In this document: positions 12,232 through 22,737 of the stretch, piece by piece
How the letters are laid out: each line of letters starts with the position of its first letter
Numbering within the stretch: the stretch's first letter is position 1
Assembly (NCBI GenBank): GCA_022829145.1
Contig: CM040746.1
Span: 5,231,499 to 5,295,498 of the forward strand
Direction of reading: 5' to 3'
DNA length: 64,000 nucleotides
From: Albula goreensis
Lineage: Eukaryota > Chordata > Actinopteri > Albuliformes > Albulidae
Program-made: the position numbers and the translations under genes
Notes under the pieces: generated by a model
Told to the model about the DNA's origin: nothing
Seen by the model: only the letters and a program-made list of their open reading frames with translations
The model's database searches: none

Positions 12232-12416
12232 CTTGTTTTGGGGCCCTGTGGTTTGGGGCCCTGCCTGACTGGTTTTGGGGCCCTGTGGTTTGGGGCCCCG
12301 TCTGCCTTGTTTTGGGGCCCTGCCTGCCTCGTTTTTGGGCCCTGTGGTTTGGGGCCCTGCCTGACTGGTTTTGGGGGCCTGTGGTTTGGGGCCCTGCCTG
12401 CCTCATTTTGAGGCCC
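12232..12416. repeat. GGGGCCC-rich tandem repeat, about 5 units
   Basis: The unit is about 37 bp: TTTTGGGGCCCTGTGG, then TTTGGGGCCCTGCCTGACTGG. It contains many copies of the palindrome GGGCCC. Both strands are open through it, which is a consequence of the repeat. Confidence 0.9.
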
Positions 12417-14499
12417 TTTGGTCAGTGTAAAGGTCATGGATCAGTGTTCTCCTTCCACATTCAAGCCTTTTCCACAAAGAGTAAAGGTACAACTGATCCC
12501 AGGTAAGCATATAACATGAGACGCTTTATAGATTTTGGCAGGGATGTGAGCTTCTGAGCAAAGATTTGGTAGAGATATTGTAAGTGCTGATCTAAAATTG
12601 TGATTAGTGGTGTCATAACACTTTAAGGATGTCTGTTTTTGTAAGTTACTATGGGTACACAAGGTTACTGTGACTGGAATTGCCATTTGTTGATTCTCCT
12701 GACTGTCCCGTAGGAATGGTGGGGGGGGTGTCTGTGTGAGAGAGCGCACAGGTTTGTGTGGGAGAGAGAAGGGGTGCTGTGAGACCGTGTGTGTGAGAGC
12801 TGCAGTGTGGGAGGGAGATTGAGTGCGAGGGAGAATTTGTGTCTCTTTTCTCCCGCTGATGCATTGTGGGAAGGCGTGGACGAGAGTGCTGAATGAGTTT
12901 GCTGTCCGCATGTTTGCTCAAACGAGTACAAAGGTCACCTTAACCACAGACCCATCTTTTTGTTCGGTCACATAAAAACACATGCATGCTGGGAAAACGA
13001 GGGGGGGAGGGGTGCGCTTACTCACGCAGCCCAGGCCAGAAGTAGTATGGTAGGGGCTTTTTGGGGAGGAGGGGCATGGGGGATTACAATTGTGCGTTCC
13101 TTATAAAGCCCCTTAATAGTGACCCCATTTCTGCTGGATGTTTGATCCTAATGAGCAGAAATCTCCATTCCTAGCCATTGTTCTAAATAAAGCTCTTAAA
13201 GGGACATTCTGCCTGGCCTGACTCACGGGGACAGGGCAAAGTGCTGACTGTTGTATGTGCACTTGAATGGGTTTACTCAGAAAGAGCACAGGCTGGCTGG
13301 CACACGCGCACACACATAGTGTCAAAATAATAGCCTTTCAAATTATGGTTCCTTAATTGTTTATCACAAACTTGCAATCACAAACCACGTTAATTAGTAC
13401 TTTATATATAAATAGTTTGATTACAATTATTGTCTACGATCTATACCATGCTGGGCGAAGATGTAGTACATTTTGGAGGCATGACTTGTGGAAGGTTTGC
13501 ATAAAAAAGTTTTCTCCGTCTTAAACTGAGTGAAGATGTCTGCAGTATGAACCACATTGGACTGATAAGTAAGCAGATGGTGTGAACACACACCAGCGCC
13601 AGGTTTTAAGGACAAGGCCTTCTGTAAGGAGAGCTGAAGCTGAAGGAGTGAGTTTTACTTCAGAGCCAGGAAATTATGATTCTTTTTCAGGGCAGAAATG
13701 ACTTTGTTTTACATTTTTTGGAATGTCTGTGGAGTGAAGAAAACTACTCCTGAGAGTTTGACTTTGTTTGACTTTGGTTTTCGTGTCTGGGGGTTGTCTC
13801 TTGGTTCAGACTGAGCTGGTGCCCATTGTGACATAATGTGTAATAAGCAATGAGCTGTTTTTGTTTAAACGGAAACTATTTTCAGTAATTACACCACGGT
13901 CAAACAAAAAGAGGAATTTTTCCCCAGGCACAGAACTGCAGTTTTTACTGTTAGATTACAAATTCACCTCTCATACTGAGAAACTGCTGCAGAATTCAAA
14001 TCAAAATATTATTTAATTAAATAAATGTGGCATCATAATATACCTAATACACAAGACTTCATACACAATGGCCAGATACAGATAGTCTTGTATTTAATAT
14101 ACAGTTTGTAGTTAATATCCTCAGTTTGTGCAGAGTGGCATTTTCTCATCAGCATGTAGTCTTATTTTTGTAGATATATGTACATTGAGAGAGGGATAGA
14201 TAGATAGAATTAATTATTTAATTTGAACAGCTGCACAGACCAGTGCTAAATGGACATGTTTGTCCAACAGCGGTTAGCACACGCCCTTCAAACATTTGCA
14301 ATACAAACAGGCCACAGGGTGCGTTTGCTGGAGGTGAATGTTGTTTGTGGTGTGCAGGCTGAGAGCTGTGCCTCAGTATGAACACGGAGTCCAGGGCTGC
14401 AGGGTCCTGTTCTGCGCTCCAGCAGCAGCCTGGGTCATTATGGGCCTGCTGGGAGCAGTGTGCTCTCATGTGTGTTTCTGTTGGCTTTCTTCAGCCTTC

Positions 14500-14850
14500 A
14501 CAACAGCAAGGAGCTGCCTACACACAGCTCCACTCACACGCACAGAGGCACAGACTCACACACAGACGCATGTAGGCACACACATGCACAGACACACACA
14601 AACAAGCACATAGACTTCTGTACACTTTTCTTGACCTTTAAGCATTTTTAAAGCTCTTGCAATAAGTAAAGAGAAAAAGTAAGTAAAAAAACCAAACACA
14701 CCCACACACATGCAGACACCTGCACACAAATAAACACACACACACACACACCAGACACATACACGCATGCACAGATACACACACGCACACGCACGCATTC
14801 ACACCACACACACACAAACACACACGCAGGCACGCACACAAAGACAGAGA
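14500..14850. repeat. CA-rich compound microsatellite
   Basis: Irregular ACACAC runs with CACGCA and CAGACA interruptions, split by about 100 bp of AT-rich sequence. Cys/Val- or His/Thr-rich frames here are artefacts of the dinucleotide. Confidence 0.85.
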
Positions 14851-16657
14851 CCTCTTTGTGTCCTCTTTGTTGCGCTGTATGGGGTATGCGGTCATGTGTG
14901 TGACATCAGCAACATTGTCACTCCTCGTTTTTGTCAGCACGACGCCCCATACTGGCAAGCCACAGACCCTGAGCACACAACAACACCCAAGAGAGGAGGA
15001 GTGAGCAAACGGGAGGAGGAGGAGGGGAATACAAATGATAGTAGATAGAAAATGAAGGGGGGAGGAAAGACAGGAAAGAGGGGGAGCAAAGCTGTTGTGG
15101 GAGGTGAGGCGCGTGTCTATTGGTAGAACATGGGTGTCTGTGGAGAACAGTAGGCCCAAGAAAGCAGGAGGGTTTATGGGGGCAAATGGGCAGGGGGCAG
15201 AGGGGGGCAACATAATTCTGAGGGGTTTTCCCACTGATTGTCTGCAGCTCTCTGCTAATTGGATGGTTTGGAAAGAAACATTTTTTTTTGCTTCAGCCAC
15301 CAAAAAACATATATCTATATAACCGAAATATATATCTATATAACCGCATCAGGAGCAAGTAGACTGTGTAAAGGCAGTGTGGTGTTTGCTGCATGTGGGA
15401 GGCGTGGCTGAGGTCACCTGAATGCAGGGCCACAGGCCATCTGCTGGTGTTGAGTTTCAGGTGAAATGGTGACTACTGTAGTTTAAACCTGTCAAAGATG
15501 CCTCTTCTCCACTCTTTTCCATTTTGAAAAGAGTTACTGTGAATTTTAGATCACATGTAAACTCTGCATTTCACTCCTTTTTTAAATAAGTTTGTTACAC
15601 AATGCCCAAACGTGTGCAGTACCTTCAATGTCCTGCAGGTGGCAACAGTGAACAGGAACGGCAAAGGATGCCAGCAGCCGCACAGAAGTTTCTGCTGCCG
15701 GGATTCATGCTTTCAGCGTCTGAGTCTGCAGCTCCTCTGGCTCAGGGCCTAAGTGCACTCTGCATTCAGTAATGCAACAGCCCCTGCGGAAACCCTTTAT
15801 ACCACAGCATATTATAAATGTATATGCAGAATATATTTCCCAGCAATGATATTTGATACATTGACATAGCTGAAAACCACAGTTATTCTTATAAACATCC
15901 TTTAATTGTGATGTTTTACAAAATCCATTATGATCGTCATTATAGGCACTGTGATTCAGGATACATTCGATTATGCCTCCCTTTCATTTCCATAAAACAG
16001 GCTAAACTGTAAGGAATGAAATAAATGCCAAAATTCCTCTTGTAGAAATGCAAAACACAATGCATGCACTTAGCTTGTAAAAAATAAATATAATCTGTTT
16101 GGTTATTATATTGATGTTTTGAGTGATGTTTTGGAGTTTATCTATGGCCTGTTTTTCTAATAAAAGCTACACTCATGGCCTGCAGAGGAGATGAACTGTT
16201 TTCCATTGGAGCAGATCAGGCCTTCAGAGGAAAAGGTCACAAAAGAGAATTTGTTTACCATAAATAATAAGGTTTTCTGTTACACTTACCTCCCATTCTT
16301 CCACTACAACCAGATACCCATCCTCCCAATACATTGCACAATGGTCATGGATTCATTATCCTTAAGGAAATATTTGTCAAAGGCAACAATCCTCTGGTAG
16401 TCATTGAACCATATATGTAGAAGGCAACATCACTATGTTGATGCATAAGCATTGCTTATTCTAAAATCTTACCAGGCTCTGTGGATCGTCGAAGGCAGTT
16501 ATCGATGCCTGACATTTTAAGCATTTGTGCAATTTGTCAATTCATTCATTTTTTTACAGAGGTATCCAAAAATGGTGGAATGAAAGCAGATATATGTCCC
16601 AGGGGAAACAGTAGTAGTTTGTTTTTTGTATAATTGGTTGATTTTGTATGTTTGCAG

Positions 16658-16752
16658 ATATTCAGGAGTGTTATGAGGTGACCCTGAAACTCAACACCAC
16701 ACAGAATGGACAGATGACGGAAAAGAAAGAGTCAGAAGAGGAGGAGTGGGAG
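16658..16752 (+). CDS. dlg3: dlg3 L27 domain exon 3
   Basis: Joined to the phase-1 end of the previous exon this reads DIQECYEVTLKLN, the last L27 helix of DLG proteins (DLG1 DIQEFYEVTLLDN). An acidic linker, MTEKKESEEEEWE, follows. The acceptor is TTTGCAG at 16651-16657. The donor is GAG|GTAGGA at 16753 and leaves phase 0. In DLG1 and DLG2 the equivalent linker also carries a Trp-Glu (NTWE, KWEK) shortly after the L27 helix, which supports the exon. The phase-0 end is compatible with the candidate exon at 22627 or with a direct join to the shared PDZ1 exon, which starts in phase 0 in mammalian SAP102. The frame continues past the donor with no recognisable domain. Confidence 0.85.
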
Positions 16753-17924
16753 GTAGGAGAAAGAGATGGAAACCAGAGAGAGGCGGCTACAGTTTTTAAA
16801 ATAAACACTGTGTGCAAAAAAGCGTTTGATTTTTTGAAGGTCATACTTTTAATGCATCTTCTTTTTTTGTACCTCCCATACTACACAAAAAACATTAAGT
16901 TAAAGTTTTACAGCACGTTAATCCGCATGACCGATAATGTCCCTTTTATCTCCCTTGTTTAGTATTTTTAATCCTTGGAGAATGTTTTGTTTAAAATAAA
17001 AAGTTTTGAATCAGACAGTCCCCCCCCCCACATAACCCTCTCCCTCCCACACAGACCCAAAAAGAAAGATGGTGAGAGAGAGTGAGGCAGAGAAAGAGTG
17101 AAAGAGACTGGTGGATGAGTCAGAGAGAAAGAGACGGAGCGAGAGAGAGAGATAGCACGTATGAAACTGAGAGAGAAAGAGTGAGGGTAAATAGGAAGAG
17201 GCTTGGTGAGGCAGACTTTAGTGTGTTAGTCACTTTGGGAAGGGACCAGCTGTGGAAACATCATGCGCTCCGACATCAACCGAGTGATGATGTCACCATG
17301 CCCTTTTATACGAGTGTCAGCACTCACATCGCCACACAAAATATTTATAGATTAGCGCAGGGGAAAAGAATGAGCGCAGGCACGGATGCAGATCTGGGAA
17401 AATGGCAGGCAGTCAGGAGGCCCATGAGCCTGAGGAGAGTAGCGTAGCCCTCAGAGGGCGCAGGGCTCCCCTCTGCCTGACGGGCACCTGCCAGTGCAGC
17501 GCTGCTAGTCTGGGCCAAGCCCACACGGCCAGGGGTTGAACAGGCCGCCTGGCCTGTCTGCGGCCCGCTTTGTTTTAAACAGCATTAGCGTGCTTGTTGT
17601 GAGAGCTGTGCCAGCCTGGTTCCTGTGGCCCATCGTGAGGGCACTCTGAGGCTGTTTTACCCTCAGGGCTGGGGTGGGCAAGGCCAGCACCTGCCTGTGT
17701 GTGTGTTTGCTTCCTGCACTGCACTAAGTGGAGTGTAATGGTTACAAATGGAGGAGTGAAACCACAGCACTTGATAGCATCGGGCACCATCCACCGACAC
17801 GGGAGCTTCGGCCAAAATCAGGCCTCCTTTTCTACTGTGCCTGAAAGCTATCCCATACAGTCATGTAACGACTGTCGTATTTGTTAACTAAAATGTTTTA
17901 TATGTGCATTACTGCATTTACATA
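16753..17924 (+). other. dlg3: Intron sequence after L27 exon 3, no feature recognised
   Basis: Contains a poly-C run near 17022-17030, an AG-rich purine stretch at about 17065-17190 and a moderately GC-rich, CpG-containing stretch at about 17250-17700. Open frames here show no recognisable domain or splice context. Confidence 0.4.
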
Positions 17925-19107
17925 TACAGCGGTGTGAAAAAGTTTTTGCCCCCTAATATCAGACAATCAATATTAGACAAGGGAAAACCCAAACCAACAT
18001 AAAACGTTTTTACATCATTATTTCATTCACTCAATAGAGATAGTCAGTATTGCCCCTGTGAAAATGTAATTGCCCCCTTAAAATTAATAGCTTGTTGGAC
18101 CATCATTAGAGGCAATAACTGCAACCAAATGTTTCCTATGAATTAATATGAGCCTTTCGCATCTCTGTGGAGGAATCTTGGCCCACTCTTTGCAGAGCTG
18201 CTTTAACCTGACAAATATGCAGATCTTCAAGCATGAGCTGCTCTTTTCAGGTCCTGCCACAGCATCTCGACTGGGCTCATGTCAGGACTTTGACTCGGCC
18301 ACTGCAACACTTTAATTTTGGTCATTTCCAGCCATTCAGATGTGGACTTGCCTGTATGTTTAGGATCATTGTCCTGCTGCATCACACAATTATGCTTCAG
18401 CTTCATCTCACACGTAGATGGTCGGACATTCTCCTTAATAATGTTCTGGTACACATGATAATTAATGCTTCCCTCAGTGATTACCACTCGTCCAGGAGGC
18501 AACAAAAAATACCCACGCTATCACACTGCCACCGCTGTGTTTCAGTGTAGGTATGACGTTCGTACAGTGGAATGTTGTATTTGCTTTAAGCCAGACAAAG
18601 GAGGACTTGTGCACTATAAAGTTCAACCTTTGACTCATCTGTCCGGAGAATATCATCCCAAAAGACTTGAGCATCATCCAGGTGCTTTTTAGCAAACGTG
18701 ACACTAGCGTTTATGCTTTTCTCAGAGAGTCTTGCCACTCTTCCATGAGGCCAAATTTATTTTGAACAGAAGAGTCTTTCTTATTGTACAGTCATGGACA
18801 CTGATCATCTAGTTGATGCTAGAGAGGCCTATTGTTATTTGGAGGTTTTTCTGGGAGCTGTAGAGTCTTCCTGGATGACGCGTCGGCACGCCCTGGCAGA
18901 CATTTTGGCAGGTCGACCACTCCTGGGAAGATTCACCACTGTTCCAAGTCTTCTCCATTTGGAGATAATGGCACACACTGTGGTTTGCTGGAGTCCAACA
19001 GCCTTAGAAATGGCTTCGTAACCCTTTCCAGACTGATATAGTTCAAGGAACCCCTTTCTGGGTGCCCCATAGTTCAATCTCCACCAGAGAAAAATAGCTA
19101 AAAACAA
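17925..19107 (-). mobile_element. Truncated Tc1-type DNA transposon, minus strand
   Basis: The left edge is a TA at 17925-17926 followed by CAGCGGTGTGAAAAAG and TTTTTGCCCCCT, a terminal sequence typical of fish Tc1-like elements. Within it, on the minus strand, lies a broken transposase with helix-turn-helix and DDE segments. A matching inverted terminal repeat was not found on the right, where sequence after about 19107 no longer resembles the element. The insertion therefore appears to have lost its transposase 5' end and one inverted repeat. It is probably immobile. Confidence 0.88.
18230..19107 (-). pseudogene. Tc1-family transposase remnant
   Basis: Three reading-frame fragments lie in order on the minus strand. 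The first (19107-18835) carries the paired-like helix-turn-helix with GKGYEAISKAVGLQQTTV and a PRSGRPAKMS hook. The second (near 18704-18474) carries the GGSV.AW segment. The third (18505-18227) carries QQDNDPKHTGK and SPDMSPVEMLWQDLKR. The second catalytic Asp is the first D of DNDPKH, codon 18371-18373. The Glu is in PVEMLW, codon 18266-18268, with 34 residues between, as expected for DD34E Tc1 transposases. Frames change between fragments, so no intact enzyme is encoded. Confidence 0.9.
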
Positions 19108-19264
19108 AGTGCATTTTATGCCATGTGCATGTTAAGCAGCATATTATTTGGGCTTGGCACAAATGTGCTTTCATTTTCCCCACATTAATAACGGATATGT
19201 CTTTGTTTGGGGATGGCATCACACGGGTGTGCAGAAGGCTCTGCACTGATACCAAGAAATGAGC

Positions 19265-19581
19265 GCTGATGTATGGTGCAGACACACACACCTCACACAC
19301 CCCACTGCGCACTGCTGCACACTCCACTGCACTCCGACTACACACACCCAACACACACCGCCACACAGACGGCGCTCATATCCCCCACACACACCACTGT
19401 ACACCGCCACGCACACCACTCATACCCCACACACACTCCACTGTACACCGCCACGCACACCACTCATACCCCACACACACACCACTGTACACCGCCACGC
19501 ACACCACTCATACCCCACACACACTCCACTGTACACCGCCACGCACACCAGTCATACCCCACACACACTCCACTGTACACC
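19265..19581. repeat. CA-rich tandem repeat with 44-46-bp units
   Basis: From about 19377 the unit CACTCATACCCCACACACAC plus TCCACTGTACACCGCCACG repeats about 4.5 times. The preceding 110 bp is a looser CACACC-rich lead-in. All three plus-strand frames are open because the unit lacks stops. Confidence 0.88.
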
Positions 19582-19629
19582 GCTGTAGCTATCTGATACT
19601 TCCTTCGTTGCAATCTTCCTGACACACTG

Positions 19630-19800
19630 ATGTATGTGTGCATATGTGTGTGTATGTGTGTGCATATCTGTTGATGCGCATTTGTCTGCTTGCATATGTG
19701 TATTTGTGCATGCGTGCGTGTGAGTGTACTGTATGTGTTTTTAGATTGAGGGTGCGTGTGTTTGTGTTTTGTGTGTGCATGCATGTGTCTGCGTGTACAT
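19630..19800. repeat. Imperfect TG/TGCA microsatellite
   Basis: TGTGTATGTG and TGCATGCG runs with irregular interruptions. Confidence 0.75.
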
Positions 19801-19919
19801 TAGTTTGTTGTGATGCCTCAATCTCCATGATCTATCTTTGGTCTGACGCAGAAGGGTGTGGCTAACCAGGCTTCTGCACTCTCTCCTATCTCTGGCCCAT
19901 TAGCCTGCATGGGTGTGTG

Positions 19920-20083
19920 AGTGTATATATACACACTGCCGCCAGGGTAAGAGGTTTAGAGTTTAGAGATTGTTCGTACTCGATGCCAACGTTCTACAGT
20001 TCAGCCAGGTACCATGAACAGTGAGCAGTGAACAGGACAGGAGAGAGAGGCGACAGAGCCTGTCTGAGGCCCAAATTTCAACC
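19920..20083 (+). promoter_or_regulatory. dlg3: Candidate TATA promoter and 5' UTR for an alternative dlg3 first exon
   Basis: A TATATATA stretch lies at about 19924-19931. If it works as a TATA box, transcription would start near 19955 and leave a leader of about 130 nt before an ATG in ACCATG context at 20084. The leader is not simple repeat, unlike the DNA on both sides. The role is inferred. A (TA)n run in a TG-rich neighbourhood can occur by chance. Confidence 0.35.
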
Positions 20084-20173
20084 ATGTCCTGCGCCAGAGT
20101 CTGCCCCCTGCTGCCCATCAGGTGCCTCTGCGGGGTGAGCTGTGGCAGGCAGGCTGACTTGGGCGTCTTACAG
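20084..20173 (+). CDS. dlg3: Candidate alternative first exon with cysteine-rich N-terminus
   Basis: From the ACCATG start the exon reads [17 protein letters not shown], then [13 protein letters not shown]. It ends at CAG|GTGGGT (20174) in phase 0. A second donor, GGG|GTGAGC at 20135, also ends in phase 0 after 17 codons. PSD-95 (DLG4) begins MDCLCIVTTK, and DLG2 isoforms also start with short cysteine-containing exons that are palmitoylated and target the protein to membranes. Here Cys at positions 3, 7, 14 and 16 would suit the same role. Same strand, position between the L27 and SAP102 exons, and the compatible phase favour an alternative dlg3 start. No homologous sequence is recalled, so this stays a hypothesis. 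Confidence 0.42.
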
Positions 20174-20179
20174 GTGGGT

Positions 20180-20592
20180 CTGGTGTGTGTGTGTGCGTGT
20201 GTGAGAGAGAGCGAGAGAGTGTCTGTATTCATATTGGTGAGTGTGTGTGTGTGTGTTTTTGTGCGCATATGTGTGCCTGTGTGCGTGTGTATCTGTGGAT
20301 GCACATTTGTCTGTTTGCATTTGTGTGTGTGTTTGTGAGTGTGTGCATTTTTCTGATTGCAAGTATGTGTGTGTATTTCCTTTGGTGTGTGTGTTTGTGT
20401 GAAAGAGTAAGAGTTTCTGTGAGTCTATGTGTGTGTTTGAAGGAGAGTGTCTGTGTGTGTGGTGTATGGTGTGTGTCTGTCTGTGTGTTTATCTGTTTGC
20501 ATGTGCGTGTTTCTCTGGTTGCATGAGTGTTTATGGGTGTGTGTGCATTTTTCTGTTTGTGTGTGTGAGTGTGTGTGTGTGTGTGTGCAGTA
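20180..20592. repeat. TG-rich compound microsatellite
   Basis: Long irregular TGTGTG runs with AGAGAG, TCTG and TTTCTG interruptions, starting just after the candidate donor at 20174. Cys/Val-rich frames here are not considered coding. Confidence 0.9.
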
Positions 20593-21722
20593 TCCGCCAC
20601 CTTCCTTTGTGGGAGGAAAAGGAAGAGCTGAGAAGAGAAAAACTGCATGAGAAACCTTTTAGTCTCGCAAAGTTTGGAATAATCCTAAATTGTTACTCAG
20701 CTATGAAACATTAGCAGTACACAATCGATGATACAATCTTTCTATTCATGTATGAAATTTTAAAACTATGCGAGTTTCTTTGTGTTTGTATTTCTGTTGT
20801 ATTCCTGTCATCAACTGCTGGTTTCATGTGGTTTTCCCATTCCTGAATGTCTGACTTGTGTGTTTTGTTTTATTCAGTTTTTTTTTTTTTTTTTACTGGC
20901 GATGAGTTTGTCATCATATCATATTTTTAATTTTGCTGCTCGGTTCTGGATGTGATGGTTCCCAGCTGTTCTTTTATTGGCTGCACAGATTTCTGTTTGC
21001 CCAGTAATCCACACTCGTCAATAGCAGCACTGATGGCAGCATGAGCGCTGAACTAGAGATTGCCGACTTCAGCTTTGACTCTGGTTTCCTTTTTTTTGTT
21101 TCCCACACCCTATTCAAACACTCCTGTTTACTGCAACCAGCACCACTTAGTATGAAACCCCCCATTCCCCGCCCTCCCATGTTTTACATACCAGGTAAAA
21201 TGAATTGAAAATCAGTGTATTTGTGTAAAAATCAGCTCCAAGACTGTGTTGCATGCTGGACAAGAAGAAAAAATGCATAAATACTGCCATGTCTGCTTTA
21301 AGCTCTCTGGGTTGAAATCACTCTGATCTTGCACTTCAGTTGTTGGTTTATCTTAAGAGATTTTTCTGGAGCGCAGTTGTAAAAGGCATCCCATTACATT
21401 ATAAATAGAAGCTGAATGTGAGACGTTGTGATATAAGTAAAGTGGAGACTTCCACAAGCCTCAGCATACCGCCATGTGAAGGTTTCAGACCCGCATAATC
21501 GCTGCTCGGTATTCTTTTGTGGCTAGAAAAATAAAAGTAATCTCAGAAGTATTTCTTCCTTTGTGTAATTGGCCATAATGTACCTCTGGGGCCTTAATAG
21601 TTTAAGACTAATGGAATGTATGACCACACTATTTGCTGAAACACCAATCACAAAAGCTGTACATTGAATGTTCATGTTTGTGTGATGCAACTGGGGCTGC
21701 CCTTTAATTTTTCTATTCCTGA
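20593..21722 (+). other. Intronic DNA, no gene seen
   Basis: AT-rich sequence with a poly-T run at about 20878-20894. No splice-bounded coding segment, RNA gene or transposon was recognised. Confidence 0.4.
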
Positions 21723-21950
21723 GCAGTAGCATGTAGCCTAAGAGCAGTAACATGTAGACTAAGAGCAGTAGCATGTAGCCTAAGGGCAGTAACATATAGA
21801 TTAACAATAGTGGCATGTAGCCTAAGAGCAGTAGCATGTAGCCTAAGAGCAGTAACATGTAGACTAAGAGCAGTAGCATGTAGCCTAAGGGCAGTAACAT
21901 ATAGATTAACAATAGTGGCATGTAGCCTAAGAGCAGTAGCATGTAGCCTA
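21723..21950. repeat. 21-bp tandem repeat with 105-bp higher-order unit
   Basis: The monomer GCAGTAGCATGTAGCCTAAG plus one base repeats about 11 times. Five monomer variants, including one with AACATATAGATTAACAATAG, form a 105-bp block present twice (from about 21729 and 21834). The length is divisible by three, so the minus strand reads as a Leu-rich repeat of seven residues, which is an artefact. Confidence 0.9.
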
Positions 21951-22500
21951 ACAGTGGAAAGAGGCTAATTATCTGAATTGTTGCTCTGCCACAAATAAAA
22001 CTGTGGTCTGCATTCAGCATGTGGAGTTAAAACAGCTGTTGCCAGACTTGTGCTGATTTCAGTCATTCTGGACTTTGCTTTATTCTTGTGCATTCTGTGA
22101 GCCATTAAGCTGAGGCCATGACTCACAGTGGTCATTAAAGATCCTAAGAAGCTTCTGAAAAGAGCAGAGATGATAACCGCAGAGTCCTGGTCAAACGCCC
22201 CAAAACTACATCACTATGTGTCTGTTTTTCTGCTCTGCCCCCTACAAATCTCACCTGCTCTCCTCAATCTCCCTGGTTACGAAAGAAAATATAACTACCT
22301 TGTTAAATAGTGCTTAATAATACCAATAGTATACATTATAATAAATGCACACTAGCTGGAGGGGTATTTCATGAAAGGGGATTATGCAGCTGAATTCTTC
22401 AGTAATTACAATAGGCTACATGACATTCAGTTTAATTCATTTCTGAGGTGTTTTCAAGAACAACTCTTTATACTCTGCTGTATAAAATACAGTTACCCCA

Positions 22501-22520
22501 TTATTATTATTATTATTATT
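22501..22520. repeat. (ATT)n microsatellite
   Basis: About six ATT triplets. Confidence 0.85.
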
Positions 22521-22626
22521 ACAATTAACATTGGTATCATTTTTGTTGCTGTTGTATTGATACCAGGGCATGCAACATAGTATGCTGTGCAGGTATCAGT
22601 TGCTAATTTGTTTTTGTTTCCCATAG

Positions 22627-22737
22627 AAAGAAGAGTTGGAGGGTGTGTCACGTGTGCGAGTCACCAGCAGGAGGAGCCCTCAGAAAGTTGAGAGAGTGTG
22701 TGGAGTGGTCACCAGCTCCCAGGTGGAGATGCCCAAG
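22627..22737 (+). CDS. dlg3: Possible symmetric dlg3 exon of 111 nt (unrecognised linker)
   Basis: A good acceptor (TTTGTTTTTGTTTCCCATAG, ending at 22626) is followed by 37 open codons beginning KEELEGVSRVRVTSRR and ending TSSQVEMPK at AAG|GTCAGT. Both ends are phase 0, so it could be included or skipped without changing frame between L27 exon 3 and the PDZ1 exon. Alternative donors are AGG|GTAACC at 22759 (also phase 0) and TGCC|GTAAGT at 22814 (phase 1). The basic, Ser-rich sequence does not match a DLG segment I know. DLG proteins do have variable linkers here. The evidence is splice-site quality, phase and position only. Confidence 0.35.

Larger units (their letters stand above)
2045..16657 (+). 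other. dlg3: Intron 2 of the L27-type dlg3 transcript (14.6 kb)
   Basis: The donor is GTAAGT at 2045 and the acceptor TGTATGTTTGCAG ends at 16657. The intron contains the minisatellites at 5.1, 5.66, 7.16 and 12.2 kb and CA/TG tracts at 3.86 and 14.5-14.85 kb. AT-rich, apparently unique sequence fills about 2.05-3.85, 3.95-5.1, 6.3-7.15, 10.8-12.2, 12.42-14.5 and 14.85-16.65 kb. I see no exon, RNA gene or mobile element in those stretches. Confidence 0.65.
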
